Assembly: GCF_025567465.1 (NCBI RefSeq)
Contig: NZ_JAOQKI010000008.1
Coordinates: 94,141-158,140, forward strand
Direction of reading: 5' to 3'
Source: Roseburia_C amylophila
GTDB taxonomy: Bacteria > Bacillota > Clostridia > Lachnospirales > Lachnospiraceae
Length of the DNA stretch: 64,000 nucleotides
Every line of letters begins with the position of its first letter. The first letter of the stretch is position 1. Shown in pieces: positions 8,642 through 17,966 of this stretch. The translations under genes were made by a program, and so were the position numbers. The notes beneath the pieces are model-generated. The model saw nothing but the letters and a program-made list of their open reading frames with translations. It ran no database searches and was not told where the DNA came from.

Positions 8642-10753
8642 TTACAAATGTTTCTTTTTACGATAATAAACGGTACCAGCAATAATAATTTCTGAAACAA
8701 TCAGCCATGCCGCCCATACCAAAGGATTATTATAATCCCCTGTTTTCGGAGACTTATCCGTAGTCTGCTTTTTATTAGTTTGAGTTGCAGGCTGGGTATT
8801 TGAGGCTGTAGCCGTTTCCTGATTTTTATTGTCTGGATTCTGGTTTACGCTTGCCTGGATGGTAAACGTAGTACTTGCAGAACCATCTGTCCACAACATT
8901 TCCAGGTTATGTGTTCCGGCAGTCAGTGTATTCAGGTAAGAGGATTTCAAAGTAACAATGGTTGAACCGGACTTCACATCATAATTATCTTTTCCAATCT
9001 GAACACCATCTACTTTGATTCCGGCAAATTTAGAGAACTCTGCATCCACCCGGATGGTAAGGCTGTTGCCACTCTGCAGTACATAGCTGCTTTCAGTTCC
9101 TTCTATAATTTTATAAGAAGTTTTGGTTTCTTCAGTTCCGGTTTTTACCGGCGGGATTTCGACTGCAGTTTTAGCATAATTACAAACTGTACACTGCTCA
9201 TGCTTAGAACCTTTTTCCGTAGACGTAGCTTCCTTGTCGATTACCCAGGTAAAGCTATGTCCGGATTGATTTATTTTTTCACCACATTCACAGGTATTCC
9301 AATGATTATCCGCATCGGAATGCCATCCGGTACGGTCTGCTGTATGCTCTGCTGTTTTTGCGATTACAACATCCAAAGCAGTAATCATATTTGCTCCATT
9401 TGCATCACTGAAATAACCACCGCAGTTTGCACAGACCCAATATTGTATATTTCCCTCTGTCAGATGGGTTGCTTCTTTTCTGTCAACCTTAGACAGTGTA
9501 TGTCCGCCAAGATAACTGCCGCAGATATTTGAGAGCAGGGAGTTTGTATCTGCTGCCTTAATCTGGTTGGAACCAGGTGTTCCACTATCCGCACCTACAT
9601 CATTGAGTGAAGGGTTCTTCTTTTTATCAAAAGCGCAGCCAGCAGTGGTGCCATTATTATCATATCCAATGAATCCACCCGGTGCAATTGTTGGATGAGA
9701 ACCTGTTACAGTACCTGCAGCATTACAGTTCTGAATATTTCCTTCGGTATTTGTACCGGAAAAGCCACCGGTTTTCGGCTCCCAGCCTGCCACCGTACTC
9801 TTTACATTACCATAGGAAACACTGTTACGAATCTTTCCTTTTTCCAGGTATCCGACAAAACCACCGGTATTCCAGTTATTTGCCTCAACATTGCCATAAG
9901 ATGCACAATGCTCTATTTCCACACTGGCGTCGGACTCAAATACACATCCGGCAAACCCGCCGGTTGACCATCCTCCGGATACGCTGCCTTTGGCGGTACA
10001 GTTTTTGTAGGAGCCCTGGAAAACATTTCCGATGAATCCACCACTGATACACCTTCCTGTCACAGTAACATCCGCGGAACAATCCGAAACATGGGCACGG
10101 CTTGCATCACCAATCAGCCCTCCGGCATACATCTTGGAGTCTACCTGTCCGGTTCCCTGACAGTTTTCTACTCCAACAAAGGTAGCTCTGGAACCACCCA
10201 TCGTTGTAAGCGAACCTACCAGCACTCCGGCACCGTAAATATCCGGACTGGCATTTGCATCCGTGGAATTTCCGGCATAGATGGTAGCATTTTTAATACA
10301 GAAATTTTTCAGTACTGTTTCATCAGATACAGCTACTACGACACCAAACAAGCCGGCACAGACGTTATTTCCCCGTTCATCCACATATAAGCCTGTAATG
10401 ACCTGATTATTTCCATCGAAATATCCTGAAAAAGCTTTGGAACTTGCATTTCCATAACCGATAGGAATCCATCTCTTTCCGCTCAAATCAATTGGAGCGG
10501 TCAACTTAAAATATTCCCCCAAATGTGTTTGCTCAGGTACTCCAGAATTTACTTCTGATGCCAGCTTTGCAAGCTGTCCTGCCGTAGCAATCTGATATGG
10601 ATCATCCTTTGTACCGCTGCCGCCAGCAAAGTCAGTTGCTGTAAAATCTGTCCATTTCTCTGTTGTAACATCTGCCCGGGAAGTTATCGGTGTCAGTGTA
10701 AACAACATACAGACTACCAAAACCAAACCTAGTAACTTTTTTCTTTTTCCCAT
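8642..10753 (-). CDS. Cell-wall-anchored GLUG-repeat surface protein
   Basis: The 703-residue protein has a signal peptide (residues 1-27, ending TSRAD), then about 12 parallel-beta repeats with GLUG-type units such as GGFIGNVFQGSYKNC and GGFVGYLEKGKIRNS (about 90-370). Cys-containing blocks with a W-x-C-x2-C pattern follow (about 415-530), then an immunoglobulin-like segment and a Thr/Gln/Asn-rich stalk. The C-terminus has SPKTGD, a hydrophobic stretch and a KKKHL tail, which is an LPXTG-like sorting signal in which SPKTG replaces LPXTG. It is probably displayed on peptidoglycan by a sortase, but none is encoded in this window. The ligand is unknown; adhesion or glycan binding would be a guess. 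AAAGGA lies seven bases before the start. Confidence 0.85.
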   Translation of the reverse strand: MGKRKKLLGLVLVVCMLFTLTPITSRADVTTEKWTDFTATDFAGGSGTKDDPYQIATAGQLAKLASEVNSGVPEQTHLGEYFKLTAPIDLSGKRWIPIGYGNASSKAFSGYFDGNNQVITGLYVDERGNNVCAGLFGVVVAVSDETVLKNFCIKNATIYAGNSTDANASPDIYGAGVLVGSLTTMGGSRATFVGVENCQGTGQVDSKMYAGGLIGDASRAHVSDCSADVTVTGRCISGGFIGNVFQGSYKNCTAKGSVSGGWSTGGFAGCVFESDASVEIEHCASYGNVEANNWNTGGFVGYLEKGKIRNSVSYGNVKSTVAGWEPKTGGFSGTNTEGNIQNCNAAGTVTGSHPTIAPGGFIGYDNNGTTAGCAFDKKKNPSLNDVGADSGTPGSNQIKAADTNSLLSNICGSYLGGHTLSKVDRKEATHLTEGNIQYWVCANCGGYFSDANGANMITALDVVIAKTAEHTADRTGWHSDADNHWNTCECGEKINQSGHSFTWVIDKEATSTEKGSKHEQCTVCNYAKTAVEIPPVKTGTEETKTSYKIIEGTESSYVLQSGNSLTIRVDAEFSKFAGIKVDGVQIGKDNYDVKSGSTIVTLKSSYLNTLTAGTHNLEMLWTDGSASTTFTIQASVNQNPDNKNQETATASNTQPATQTNKKQTTDKSPKTGDYNNPLVWAAWLIVSEIIIAGTVYYRKKKHL

Positions 10754-10893
10754 AATTCGTCCTTTCCCTTTAATGATTTTTAGTAAGATTCAAACCGACA
10801 AAATCAAGGTTTACGATTTTATTTTACCAATTTCATTTTCCTTTGGACATGCCCGTTTTGACAGAAAAAAGTGCCTGTTTTATTGTATTTAAT

Positions 10894-11781
10894 CTATAAT
10901 TCCGGAATCGGAAATAATTCTTCCGGGGTACCAAAGTGGGCACCCAGAGGGTTCATATATTTTGTCCACTGAAGTTTCGTCTCGTCAATGTACATATTTT
11001 CCTCATCACCAATGCCATAGTTTGGAATGCCGTTATTGGTGCCCACTAAGAAATCTTTAAAAGCATCTACATCAAGGTCACCCTTCAGATAATCCATCCA
11101 GAAATTGTCATGGGCTGCAAATAAAAGATTGTCCATTCGTGGAGAAGCCCAGCCTAAGAAATCACGGGCAGCCTCATACTGGGAATCGTCTTCAAATTCA
11201 ATTTCCCATTCGTAAGTATCAGACCCGTTTTTGATGCAGCGGATACCTTTTTCATCCATGGCAACCATATATAATACATCTTCCGCATCTTCGTCAGATT
11301 CATTTGTGGCATCTGTCGGAAACGTAACCTTAAGGGTATCGGATAAAAGCATATCGATAAGAGGCTGGGCTGGTGTATCATTTACAATGCTTTTCTTTGC
11401 TGTCTCTGCCATTTCCTTATCCTTAACTTCTTCTTCCTCTTCAATAGCTTCCTGTAAAGCTTCTTCCGCTTTATCAAAGGAGTCTAACAGCTTGTCCCAT
11501 TCCTTCATGCTGAAAGACTGACCACCGATTTGAAAGCTCTCTTCGGTTTCACCATTTTTCATTTTGTTATAAATATTTTCTTTCCATTTTGCAATTTCTT
11601 CAGCCGGATTTACCGTAGCTGCAGAATCCTTATCCTCATTCATTTCAGAAAGCTTTTTCTGCACAAGCTGTTGAAAATGAGTCAGCCATTCGTTATCCTC
11701 AGTATTGTTATCCGGGTCAGTGGACAGAAAACCGAGGTAGTCCATTGGGGAGTTGTTGTTCCATATTGAGTTAATTGCCAT
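10894..11781 (-). CDS. Acidic hypothetical protein downstream of a giant foldback
   Basis: I do not recognise a family with confidence. The 295-residue product is strongly acidic, has no signal peptide or membrane segment, and contains a Glu-rich helical stretch (about residues 105-135, LQEAIEEEEEVKDKEMAETA) followed by a compact C-terminal domain rich in aromatic residues. ATG 11781 is preferred because AAAGGAGCTCTT precedes it; the frame is open further upstream to 11898 but that extension would run into the left arm of the foldback. The 503-bp inverted repeat begins 25 bases upstream of the start codon, so any transcript initiated farther upstream would carry it as leader. The next gene on this strand is the surface protein. 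Confidence 0.7.
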   Translation of the reverse strand: MAINSIWNNNSPMDYLGFLSTDPDNNTEDNEWLTHFQQLVQKKLSEMNEDKDSAATVNPAEEIAKWKENIYNKMKNGETEESFQIGGQSFSMKEWDKLLDSFDKAEEALQEAIEEEEEVKDKEMAETAKKSIVNDTPAQPLIDMLLSDTLKVTFPTDATNESDEDAEDVLYMVAMDEKGIRCIKNGSDTYEWEIEFEDDSQYEAARDFLGWASPRMDNLLFAAHDNFWMDYLKGDLDVDAFKDFLVGTNNGIPNYGIGDEENMYIDETKLQWTKYMNPLGAHFGTPEELFPIPEL

Positions 11782-11805
11782 AAGAGCTCCTTTCAGAAGT
11801 TGTTG

Positions 11806-12308
11806 TCTGGTGATTGCAAAAATATATTTGTAAAAGTAATCAGGATATTCGAAGTGTATATTGCTTTCACTATAAAATACCGTAGTTCTAAGATACATGT
11901 TTTTCTTTTGTTTATTAAGTCGGTCTTTCCAATGTTTGACAAATCACAGGACTGTTCGCCGAAGTGCGGATGCATTTTAAGAACTGTTAGGGGCACTTGG
12001 AATTTCGTCTGACAACAGGCAACGCCGGCACAGGGACGTGCCGGCGAGGCGCATATGAACACGGATGTGAATTTGCGCCGGTTGCCAGATGAAAGATTAT
12101 CCTGCCGAAATTCTTAGTGCCCCTTGCAGGATTTATCCGCATCCGTACCCGACGAACAGTCCTGCGATTGTGTCAAAGCAACGGAAAGACAGCCTGACAG
12201 CAAGAAAAACATGCATCTAAGAACTGCTGGCATTTTACATCAGATAAAGCAATATGCACTTCGAAATCCTGACAAATTTACAATCCATACATTTTTACAA
12301 TCATCAGA
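11806..12308. repeat. 503-bp imperfect foldback with side hairpin
   Basis: Two arms of about 220 bases pair over nearly their whole length around a centre near 12056. Matching blocks include TTCGAAGTG (11848-11856) with 12257-12265, CATG plus the following T-run (from 11896) with the block ending 12213, CAGGACTGTTCG (11947-11958) with 12153-12164, and AGGGGCACT (11989-11997) with 12116-12124; each pair shares the same centre. Near the tip GGCAAC (12018-12023) pairs with GTTGCC (12081-12086) and GGCGCA with TGCGCC, while GCCGGCAC/GTGCCGGC (12024-12045) forms a separate side hairpin. No protein explains it. It could be a MITE-like foldback element or a long structured RNA. Bases 12309-12458 hold only possible promoter elements for the next gene. 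Confidence 0.85.
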
Positions 12309-12458
12309 AAAAAATAAAGACACTTTATCTCAATCAATCCCTTGAAATAAAATGCCATCCATGTAATAACTTTATCGACCAATCGATTTAAATACATTAG
12401 AAGAAAATGTTGATTTCTTCAAAAAATGCAGGTAGGATAGAAGAAAAGGAGTAGGAGG

Positions 12459-13301
12459 ATGGGCAGTATGGGAAAAATCATTTTTCTGGATGTTGACGGA
12501 ACCTTGGTGGATTATGAAAATCATTTGCCGGAATCAGCGGTTCTTGCGGTGGGGAAGGCAAGAGAAAACGGACACAGAGTGTATATCTGCACAGGAAGAA
12601 GTAAAGCAGAAGTCTATGAGAATATCTGGGAAATCGGACTGGATGGAATGATAGGCGGAAACGGAAGTTATGTGGAAGATCATGGACATGTGGTTATGCA
12701 CCAGATGATTACGCCGGAGCAGTGCCGCCATATTGTGGACTGGTTAAAGGAGCGCGGACTGGAATTTTATCTGGAAAGTAATGCAGGACTGTTTGCAAGT
12801 GCCGGATTTGAAGAGGCTGGAGATCCTGTGATTCAGGAATATTCCAGGCGGAAAGGCAAAGAGGGCGCAGATAAAATAAAGGTACGGGATGCATTTCCGG
12901 AAATGATTTTTGAGGGAGAGCTGTACCGGGATGATGTAAATAAAGTAAGCTTTATCTTAAATCAGTATCAGGATTATAAAGATGCTGTGGTGGAATTCCC
13001 GGATTTGCAGGCTGGAACCTGGGGCGGAGCCGGCGAAATTGCATTATTTGGAGATTTGGGTGTAAAAAATATCACCAAGGGCAATGCCATTGCGCATCTG
13101 TTAGAATATCTTCATGCAGATGTGGCAGATACCATAGCTTTTGGGGATGCCAAAGTGGATATTCCTATGTTAGAATACTGTGGCTATGGTGTTGCCATGG
13201 GAAGCGGCGGAGACGAGATAAAGGCTATGGCAGATTATGTCACCGGGGATGTGGATAAGAATGGATTGTATGATGCATTTGAAAAATTGGGGCTGCTATG
13301 A
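12459..13301 (+). CDS. HAD-superfamily Cof-type sugar-phosphate phosphatase
   Basis: This predicted cytoplasmic Mg-dependent phosphatase acts through an aspartyl-phosphate intermediate. The 280-residue protein has motif I FLDVDGTLVDYE near the start, motif II CTGRS, a large alpha/beta cap (about 90-190), motif III Lys in VKNITKGNAI and motif IV FGDAKVDIPML. Cof-type enzymes dephosphorylate sugar phosphates or flavin nucleotides; the substrate cannot be read from the sequence. The oligo-1,6-glucosidase gene starts 34 bases downstream, so a sugar-phosphate role is plausible. Ribosome sites suit either ATG 12459 or ATG 12468; the latter would begin MGKIIFLDVDG. Confidence 0.88.
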   Translation: MGSMGKIIFLDVDGTLVDYENHLPESAVLAVGKARENGHRVYICTGRSKAEVYENIWEIGLDGMIGGNGSYVEDHGHVVMHQMITPEQCRHIVDWLKERGLEFYLESNAGLFASAGFEEAGDPVIQEYSRRKGKEGADKIKVRDAFPEMIFEGELYRDDVNKVSFILNQYQDYKDAVVEFPDLQAGTWGGAGEIALFGDLGVKNITKGNAIAHLLEYLHADVADTIAFGDAKVDIPMLEYCGYGVAMGSGGDEIKAMADYVTGDVDKNGLYDAFEKLGLL

Positions 13302-13335
13302 AGAAAAATAAGTAAAGAAAGTTTAGGAGGACAAA

Positions 13336-14967
13336 ATGAGTAATAACGTAACAGAAAAGAAATGGTGGCAAAGTGCAGTAGTATATCAGATTTACCCAAA
13401 GAGTTTTCAGGACAGTAATGGAGATGGAGTCGGTGATTTAAGAGGAATTATGGAGCGGCTGGAGTACCTTGGAAAGCTTGGTATTGATGCAATCTGGTTA
13501 TCACCGGTCTGCAAATCCCCGCAGGCGGACAATGGCTATGACATTTCTGATTATCAGGATATTGACCCGATGTTCGGCAGTGTGGAAGATATGGAGGCTT
13601 TAATTAAAGAAGCAAAGAAATACAACATCCGCATCATTATGGATCTGGTTTTAAATCATACCTCCAATAAACACAGATGGTTTGAGGAAGCAAAGAAGAG
13701 TAAGGACAACCCATATCATGATTACTATGTGTGGAGAGACGGGGAAGAAGGCGTAGAGCCAAACGATATGAAAGCCGTTTTCGGTGGAAGTGCATGGGAA
13801 TGGGTACCGGAAATAAAGCAGTATTATTTCCATCAGTTTTTGCCGGAACAGCCGGATTTGAACTGGGAAAATCCGCAGGTGCGAAAAGAAATATATGACA
13901 TGATTTTATGGTGGATGGAAAAAGGAGTTGGCGGTTTCCGTCTGGATGTAATTGACCAGATTGCAAAAGAGCCGGATAAGAAAATTACCATCAACGGCCC
14001 AAGACTTCATGAATATTTCCGTGAAATGAGCAAAGAAACTTTCCAGAAGGGAGATTTGATTACCGTAGGAGAAGCCTGGGGCGCAGACCCGGAGCGGGCA
14101 AAGCTTTACAGCAATCCGGATGGAAGCGAATTTTCCATGGTATTCCAGTTTGAACACATCGGGCTGGATCAGCAGGAAGGCAAGGATAAATGGGATCTGG
14201 CACCGCTGCCATTCTTGAAATTAAAACAGATTATGAACCGCTGGCAGACAGAGCTTTATAACTGTGGCTGGAACAGCCTTTTCTGGAACAACCACGATTT
14301 GCCGCGTATCGTATCCCGTTGGGGCAATGATAAGGAGTACCGGGTAGAGTCTGCAAAAATGCTGGCAATTTTATTACATGGAATGCAGGGAACTCCATAC
14401 ATTTTTGAGGGCGAAGAGCTGGGTATGACAAATGTCCGCTATAATATCGAGGATTACCGGGATGTTGAAATTCAGAATGTATACAAGGAGCGTATCGCAG
14501 CAGGCTATGATAAGGAAGATGTTATGAATTCCATTTATGCCAAGGGACGTGATAATGCCAGAACACCAATGCAGTGGGATGATACGGAAAATGCCGGATT
14601 TACAACAGGCACACCTTGGATAAAAGTAAATGACAACTATAAAACCATCAATGCCAAGAGCCAGGTAGATGACCCGGATTCCATTTTCAACTGCTACCGG
14701 AAGCTGGTAAGCTTTAGAAAAGAGTATCCTGTTTTGGTGGACGGCAGCTTCAAATTACTGTTAGCCGAGGATGAAAATATTTTTGCATATGAGCGTAAAA
14801 ATGCGGATGAGACACTGCTTGTTGTCTGCAATTTCTACGGCAATACTGTGAAAATGCCTTTGACGGAAGAGACAGAGGATATGGAGCTTCTCATTTCCAA
14901 CTATAAAGAGATAGAGGATTCTTCCGTGCTTCGTCCGTATGAAGCAAGAATGTACTATAAAAAATAA
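13336..14967 (+). CDS. malL: GH13 alpha-glucosidase, probably oligo-1,6-glucosidase
   Basis: The enzyme cleaves terminal alpha-glucosidic bonds of isomalto- or maltooligosaccharides in the cytoplasm. The 543-residue product shows the GH13 layout: YQIYPKSFQDSNGDGVGDL opening, a TIM barrel with calcium-type loop, nucleophile Asp204 (GFRLDVID), acid/base Glu246 (VGEAWG) and transition-state Asp321 (NNHDLPR), and a C-terminal beta domain. Val205 directly after the nucleophile is the residue associated with alpha-1,6 preference; maltases have Thr there. No signal peptide is present. TAGGAGGACAAA precedes the start. It probably forms an operon with the HAD phosphatase. No transporter is adjacent, so uptake must be encoded elsewhere. 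Confidence 0.93.
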   Translation: MSNNVTEKKWWQSAVVYQIYPKSFQDSNGDGVGDLRGIMERLEYLGKLGIDAIWLSPVCKSPQADNGYDISDYQDIDPMFGSVEDMEALIKEAKKYNIRIIMDLVLNHTSNKHRWFEEAKKSKDNPYHDYYVWRDGEEGVEPNDMKAVFGGSAWEWVPEIKQYYFHQFLPEQPDLNWENPQVRKEIYDMILWWMEKGVGGFRLDVIDQIAKEPDKKITINGPRLHEYFREMSKETFQKGDLITVGEAWGADPERAKLYSNPDGSEFSMVFQFEHIGLDQQEGKDKWDLAPLPFLKLKQIMNRWQTELYNCGWNSLFWNNHDLPRIVSRWGNDKEYRVESAKMLAILLHGMQGTPYIFEGEELGMTNVRYNIEDYRDVEIQNVYKERIAAGYDKEDVMNSIYAKGRDNARTPMQWDDTENAGFTTGTPWIKVNDNYKTINAKSQVDDPDSIFNCYRKLVSFRKEYPVLVDGSFKLLLAEDENIFAYERKNADETLLVVCNFYGNTVKMPLTEETEDMELLISNYKEIEDSSVLRPYEARMYYKK

Positions 14968-15035
14968 GAGATTTCCTATTGAAATAAATTCTTTGCATAG
15001 ATGTTGGAAATCCAACAGTCAGTCACTCCGTTATC

Positions 15036-15044
15036 TGCTATAAT
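15036..15044 (+). promoter_or_regulatory. Extended -10 promoter of the cupin gene
   Basis: TGCTATAAT is an extended -10 element 62 bases before the cupin start. No convincing -35 is present at the usual distance, as expected for this promoter type. Confidence 0.6.
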
Positions 15045-15105
15045 ATGGATAAACCCACCGAAAAGGTTTATACAAATCAGATAAAGAAAAGATAAGGAGC
15101 ACAAA

Positions 15106-15438
15106 ATGGCAGATTTATTAAAAAATATTTCCAAGAAAGAAGTTTTAAATTTAAAAGAAGAAGTAGCATATCAGGATGGACAGATTGTAAGTAAGACACT
15201 GGCACAGAATGATGCAGTAAGCGTAACCTTATTTTCCTTTGCAAAGGGCGAGGAAATCAGCACACACGCTTCCGGCGGAGATGCCTTTGTAACCTGTCTG
15301 GATGGAGTTGGAGAAGTAACCATTGATGGTGAGAAATTCCAACTGACGGAAGGACAGTCCATCGTAATGCCGGCAGGACATCCACATGCCGTATATGGAA
15401 AAGAGCAGTTTAAAATGCTTTTAGTCGTAGTATTCTAA
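15106..15438 (+). CDS. Small single-domain cupin protein
   Basis: The 110-residue protein is one RmlC-type cupin barrel. It has the first motif G-E-E-I-S-T-H-A with the His of the metal site, a central GVGEVTIDGEKFQLTEGQSI strand pair, and the second motif PAGHPHAVYG. Such proteins bind a metal and a small ligand and range from isomerases to sensor-like proteins; the activity cannot be assigned from sequence. AAGGAG lies before the ATG. It stands alone between its own promoter and a strong terminator, so it is probably a monocistronic gene. Confidence 0.85.
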   Translation: MADLLKNISKKEVLNLKEEVAYQDGQIVSKTLAQNDAVSVTLFSFAKGEEISTHASGGDAFVTCLDGVGEVTIDGEKFQLTEGQSIVMPAGHPHAVYGKEQFKMLLVVVF

Positions 15439-15458
15439 GAAGAAGTAAGTATTAAAAT

Positions 15459-15524
15459 ACCGCCACATACATAAGACAAAGCCATCATCAGATGTGCGTA
15501 TTGCCTGTGTATGTGGCGGTTTTG
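15459..15524 (+). terminator. Terminator after the cupin gene
   Basis: ACCGCCACATAC (15459-15470) pairs perfectly with GTATGTGGCGGT (15509-15520) and is followed by TTTTG. The loop is about 38 bases. Confidence 0.8.
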
Positions 15525-15572
15525 TGTTGCCAGATGTCCGCAAGAGCTGACGTTATATCAATAAGACATTGT

Positions 15573-15824
15573 TTAATAATACATCTTTGCAGCCTGTTTC
15601 CGTTCCCGGTATTCCTGTGCACTGACCGGTGTAATCATACCGCAGCTTTCGCACATAATGCCACGCTGTTTCTGGTGGCTGAAAATCGGAATATAGAAAA
15701 GGGTTGCCTGATTTAACTGTCTGCAAAGGGTATGCATGACATTATGCCGGCAGTTTGGGCAGACAGAAGTGCCAACCGGGCCTTCCCGTTTAAAAACTGT
15801 TCTTGTACCGTAGATAATTACCAT
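15573..15824 (-). CDS. Small zinc-ribbon protein
   Basis: The 83-residue protein has two Cys pairs, CPNC near residue 22 and CESC near residue 58, the pattern of a zinc-ribbon domain, and a Lys/Arg-rich tail. It has no membrane segment. Its ATG lies within the last codons of the upstream membrane-protein gene (7-base overlap), with GGGAGGTG as ribosome site inside that gene, so the two are probably translationally coupled. The biochemical role is unknown. Confidence 0.8.
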   Translation of the reverse strand: MVIIYGTRTVFKREGPVGTSVCPNCRHNVMHTLCRQLNQATLFYIPIFSHQKQRGIMCESCGMITPVSAQEYRERKQAAKMYY

Positions 15825-16759
15825 GTCATAACACCTCCCTGATGAATATTTGCTTTTAACTGATTAAGAACCTGATCAAAATCTTTGCTTTTTCCACTGT
15901 GAGCGGCAACCAGAGTACGTTTACCATCTGCAGTTTCCAGTGCAATATAGCTGGTTGTTGTCGGGTCACCATTTAACATGTTACATTTGAAAACGTTCGT
16001 AATATCGTCTAAAGGAGTGACATAGAAGCCTTCCTTTGTATTGTTGTAATCCAATATGAAATGATTGGAAACAGCAACGCCAAGCTTTGGTGAAAAAATG
16101 CGTGGGCTGTTGGCAAAATCAGAGTAAATCCGCTGCAGACCGCCATTCTGTTCCAAGAGAGCAATCTTTTTCTTAACGGCCTTTTTCTTGTTGCCGCCTG
16201 CTGAAAAAATAATAATACCAAGAACTGTAAATACGGCAGCAATCACATAGAGTACAATGCTGTTTTCAACGGCTGTGTGTGTGGTATCCAGATAATGGTC
16301 ACCAAAGTACTCGTCATAGTTGTAAGTAGTAATGTCCAGTCCGGTATCAGAAAGATAATCCACCAGATAATGAGCTGCCTGAGGAGGCATGCTGGTGCTT
16401 TTTCCCCGGATCGTGTGAGCAGGTAAGCTGTCGAGAACAGTGTCATCTATGTCTACACCATAGACCGGAAGGGAAGTTTCTCCCTTGGTAGCAATGATAC
16501 TCCAGTAACCTTCAGAATCCTCTGCAATATAGAATTCTGTGTGATCTTTTCCATCAGAAGTAAGCTCCGCAAATGGCCCCATTACATAAGTAACTTCCAT
16601 TGTTGCGTAACCATCGGTCTGTGCGTCAAACGGATCATAAGCAGTAATCCACATCAGAAGACCGAAGGCAAGGAAAACGCCACCTAATACAAAGAAAATA
16701 ATCAGTGCAGCGGTGTTTTTCCCACAGACTTTCAATAAATCCTTTTTAAATTCTTCCAT
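15818..16759 (-). CDS. Two-segment membrane protein of unknown function
   Basis: I do not recognise the function. The 313-residue protein has a membrane segment at about 18-40, an outer domain of about 130 residues rich in Asp, Thr and Tyr, a second membrane segment (about 168-188), a Lys-rich stop-transfer stretch and a soluble C-terminal domain ending in a helix with KDFDQVLNQLKANI. GGGAG precedes the ATG. It is cotranscribed with the zinc-ribbon gene, whose start overlaps its stop. The general plan (anchor, outer domain, anchor, cytoplasmic domain) resembles the protein at 6828-7787, so the two may be distant relatives. Confidence 0.7.
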   Translation of the reverse strand: MEEFKKDLLKVCGKNTAALIIFFVLGGVFLAFGLLMWITAYDPFDAQTDGYATMEVTYVMGPFAELTSDGKDHTEFYIAEDSEGYWSIIATKGETSLPVYGVDIDDTVLDSLPAHTIRGKSTSMPPQAAHYLVDYLSDTGLDITTYNYDEYFGDHYLDTTHTAVENSIVLYVIAAVFTVLGIIIFSAGGNKKKAVKKKIALLEQNGGLQRIYSDFANSPRIFSPKLGVAVSNHFILDYNNTKEGFYVTPLDDITNVFKCNMLNGDPTTTSYIALETADGKRTLVAAHSGKSKDFDQVLNQLKANIHQGGVMTW

Positions 16760-16841
16760 TTTCTTTTTTCTCCCGTGTATTTTTTTAAACCAATTCTATC
16801 ATGGCATAAGAGGAAGAATTATGCAACAGATATAAGGAAGA

Positions 16842-17966
16842 TTATTCTTTCATCACCAGCCATCTGCATTTACTGAGGGCTTTTCCGAGGCAAAGGTAAA
16901 TAATATAGAAAAGGATGCCGATGAGGAAAGTGGCAGCTGCCCAGCGCAGATGCTTAAACAGGTAAATATATGGATGCTCATAGAGCAGGGTAATCCAGTC
17001 CTGTGTATTCCAGAGACTGTAAGCGAAAGCATTATCATGTAAAAGATAAACCATAAAAGTGGAAGCTCCCACAAAATTAATCATGCGGCTGCATGGAATA
17101 TGGATGCGCCGGAAGATTTCAAACAGAGAAAGTCCCACAAGAATCGGAATAATGCTATAGTCTGAAAAGGAAGGAATCTTCTGGATAAAAATGTCTTTGC
17201 TTTCATTTAAAAAGTAAGTCTGAATATTGGTCTGTGTTACATTATAAGCAGAGATATAAATAAACAGGAAGGAAATTGCAATAATCAGATAGAGGCAATA
17301 AGTTCTGATTTTTCCAAATGGATTGTAAAGGTGGATAAAACCGCCCAAGGCATATAAGAAAATACCGGTCAGCAGTGTCCGGAGTCCGTTAGCCAGGGAA
17401 TTTGCCATACTTCCGGTCCAGCGGAACTGGATAAATGCAAATAAGACAATCAGAAAGGTAAAATATTTCTGCTTGTCCAGTTTTGCCAGAAACTTGTTTA
17501 AAAAGAGGTAAGCGATTACCATAATGAAGAAATAGTAGCCCACAAACCAGGACATACTGTTAAATTTATTGATGTTGACCAGTTTTAAAAAGACACCGTC
17601 AGTCATGCGGTACCAGAAGGAAGATACCAGTGTCAGGGAAACTGCGGCAAAACCAAGCTGTAACAGCAATTTTTTGGAAATTTTGGCAAGATTAATTCCG
17701 TTTCCCTTTGAAACCATAAAGTATCCGGAAATCGTAATGAAAATAACATTTCCGATTTTTCCCATTGGAGCAAAGGTGGAAAGAAGCAGGAGCTTCTTAT
17801 AAAAAACAGGTTCACAGAACAGTCCGTTATTCATACGCAGCATGGAAGCAGTGTCTGTTAACTGTACCTTCACGCAGTGGTCAGAAATATGAAAAATAAT
17901 AATCATAAACATAGCCAGAATACGCAATAATTCAATGTTGGAACTTCTGGTTTTAGCTGGTGTCAT
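16842..17966 (-). CDS. Acyltransferase 3 family membrane protein
   Basis: The 374-residue protein has about ten predicted membrane helices and the family entry SNIELLRILAMFMIIIFH with the conserved His near residue 29. Members transfer acetyl or other acyl groups from the cytoplasm to extracellular polysaccharide, peptidoglycan or lipid head groups. The acceptor cannot be told here, and there is no fused extracellular SGNH domain as in OatA. The start at 17966 follows TTAGGAG; the frame stays open to 18002 without a ribosome site. It is a single gene, divergent from the SseB-like gene. Confidence 0.87.
   Translation of the reverse strand: MTPAKTRSSNIELLRILAMFMIIIFHISDHCVKVQLTDTASMLRMNNGLFCEPVFYKKLLLLSTFAPMGKIGNVIFITISGYFMVSKGNGINLAKISKKLLLQLGFAAVSLTLVSSFWYRMTDGVFLKLVNINKFNSMSWFVGYYFFIMVIAYLFLNKFLAKLDKQKYFTFLIVLFAFIQFRWTGSMANSLANGLRTLLTGIFLYALGGFIHLYNPFGKIRTYCLYLIIAISFLFIYISAYNVTQTNIQTYFLNESKDIFIQKIPSFSDYSIIPILVGLSLFEIFRRIHIPCSRMINFVGASTFMVYLLHDNAFAYSLWNTQDWITLLYEHPYIYLFKHLRWAAATFLIGILFYIIYLCLGKALSKCRWLVMKE

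Noticed and set aside
11793..12062. Open frames of 70-90 codons inside the foldback
   Set aside because: They have no ribosome sites, follow the paired arms on both strands and show no protein-like pattern.
15492..15716. Plus-strand frame after the cupin gene
   Set aside because: It overlaps the cupin terminator and the better-supported zinc-ribbon gene on the other strand.
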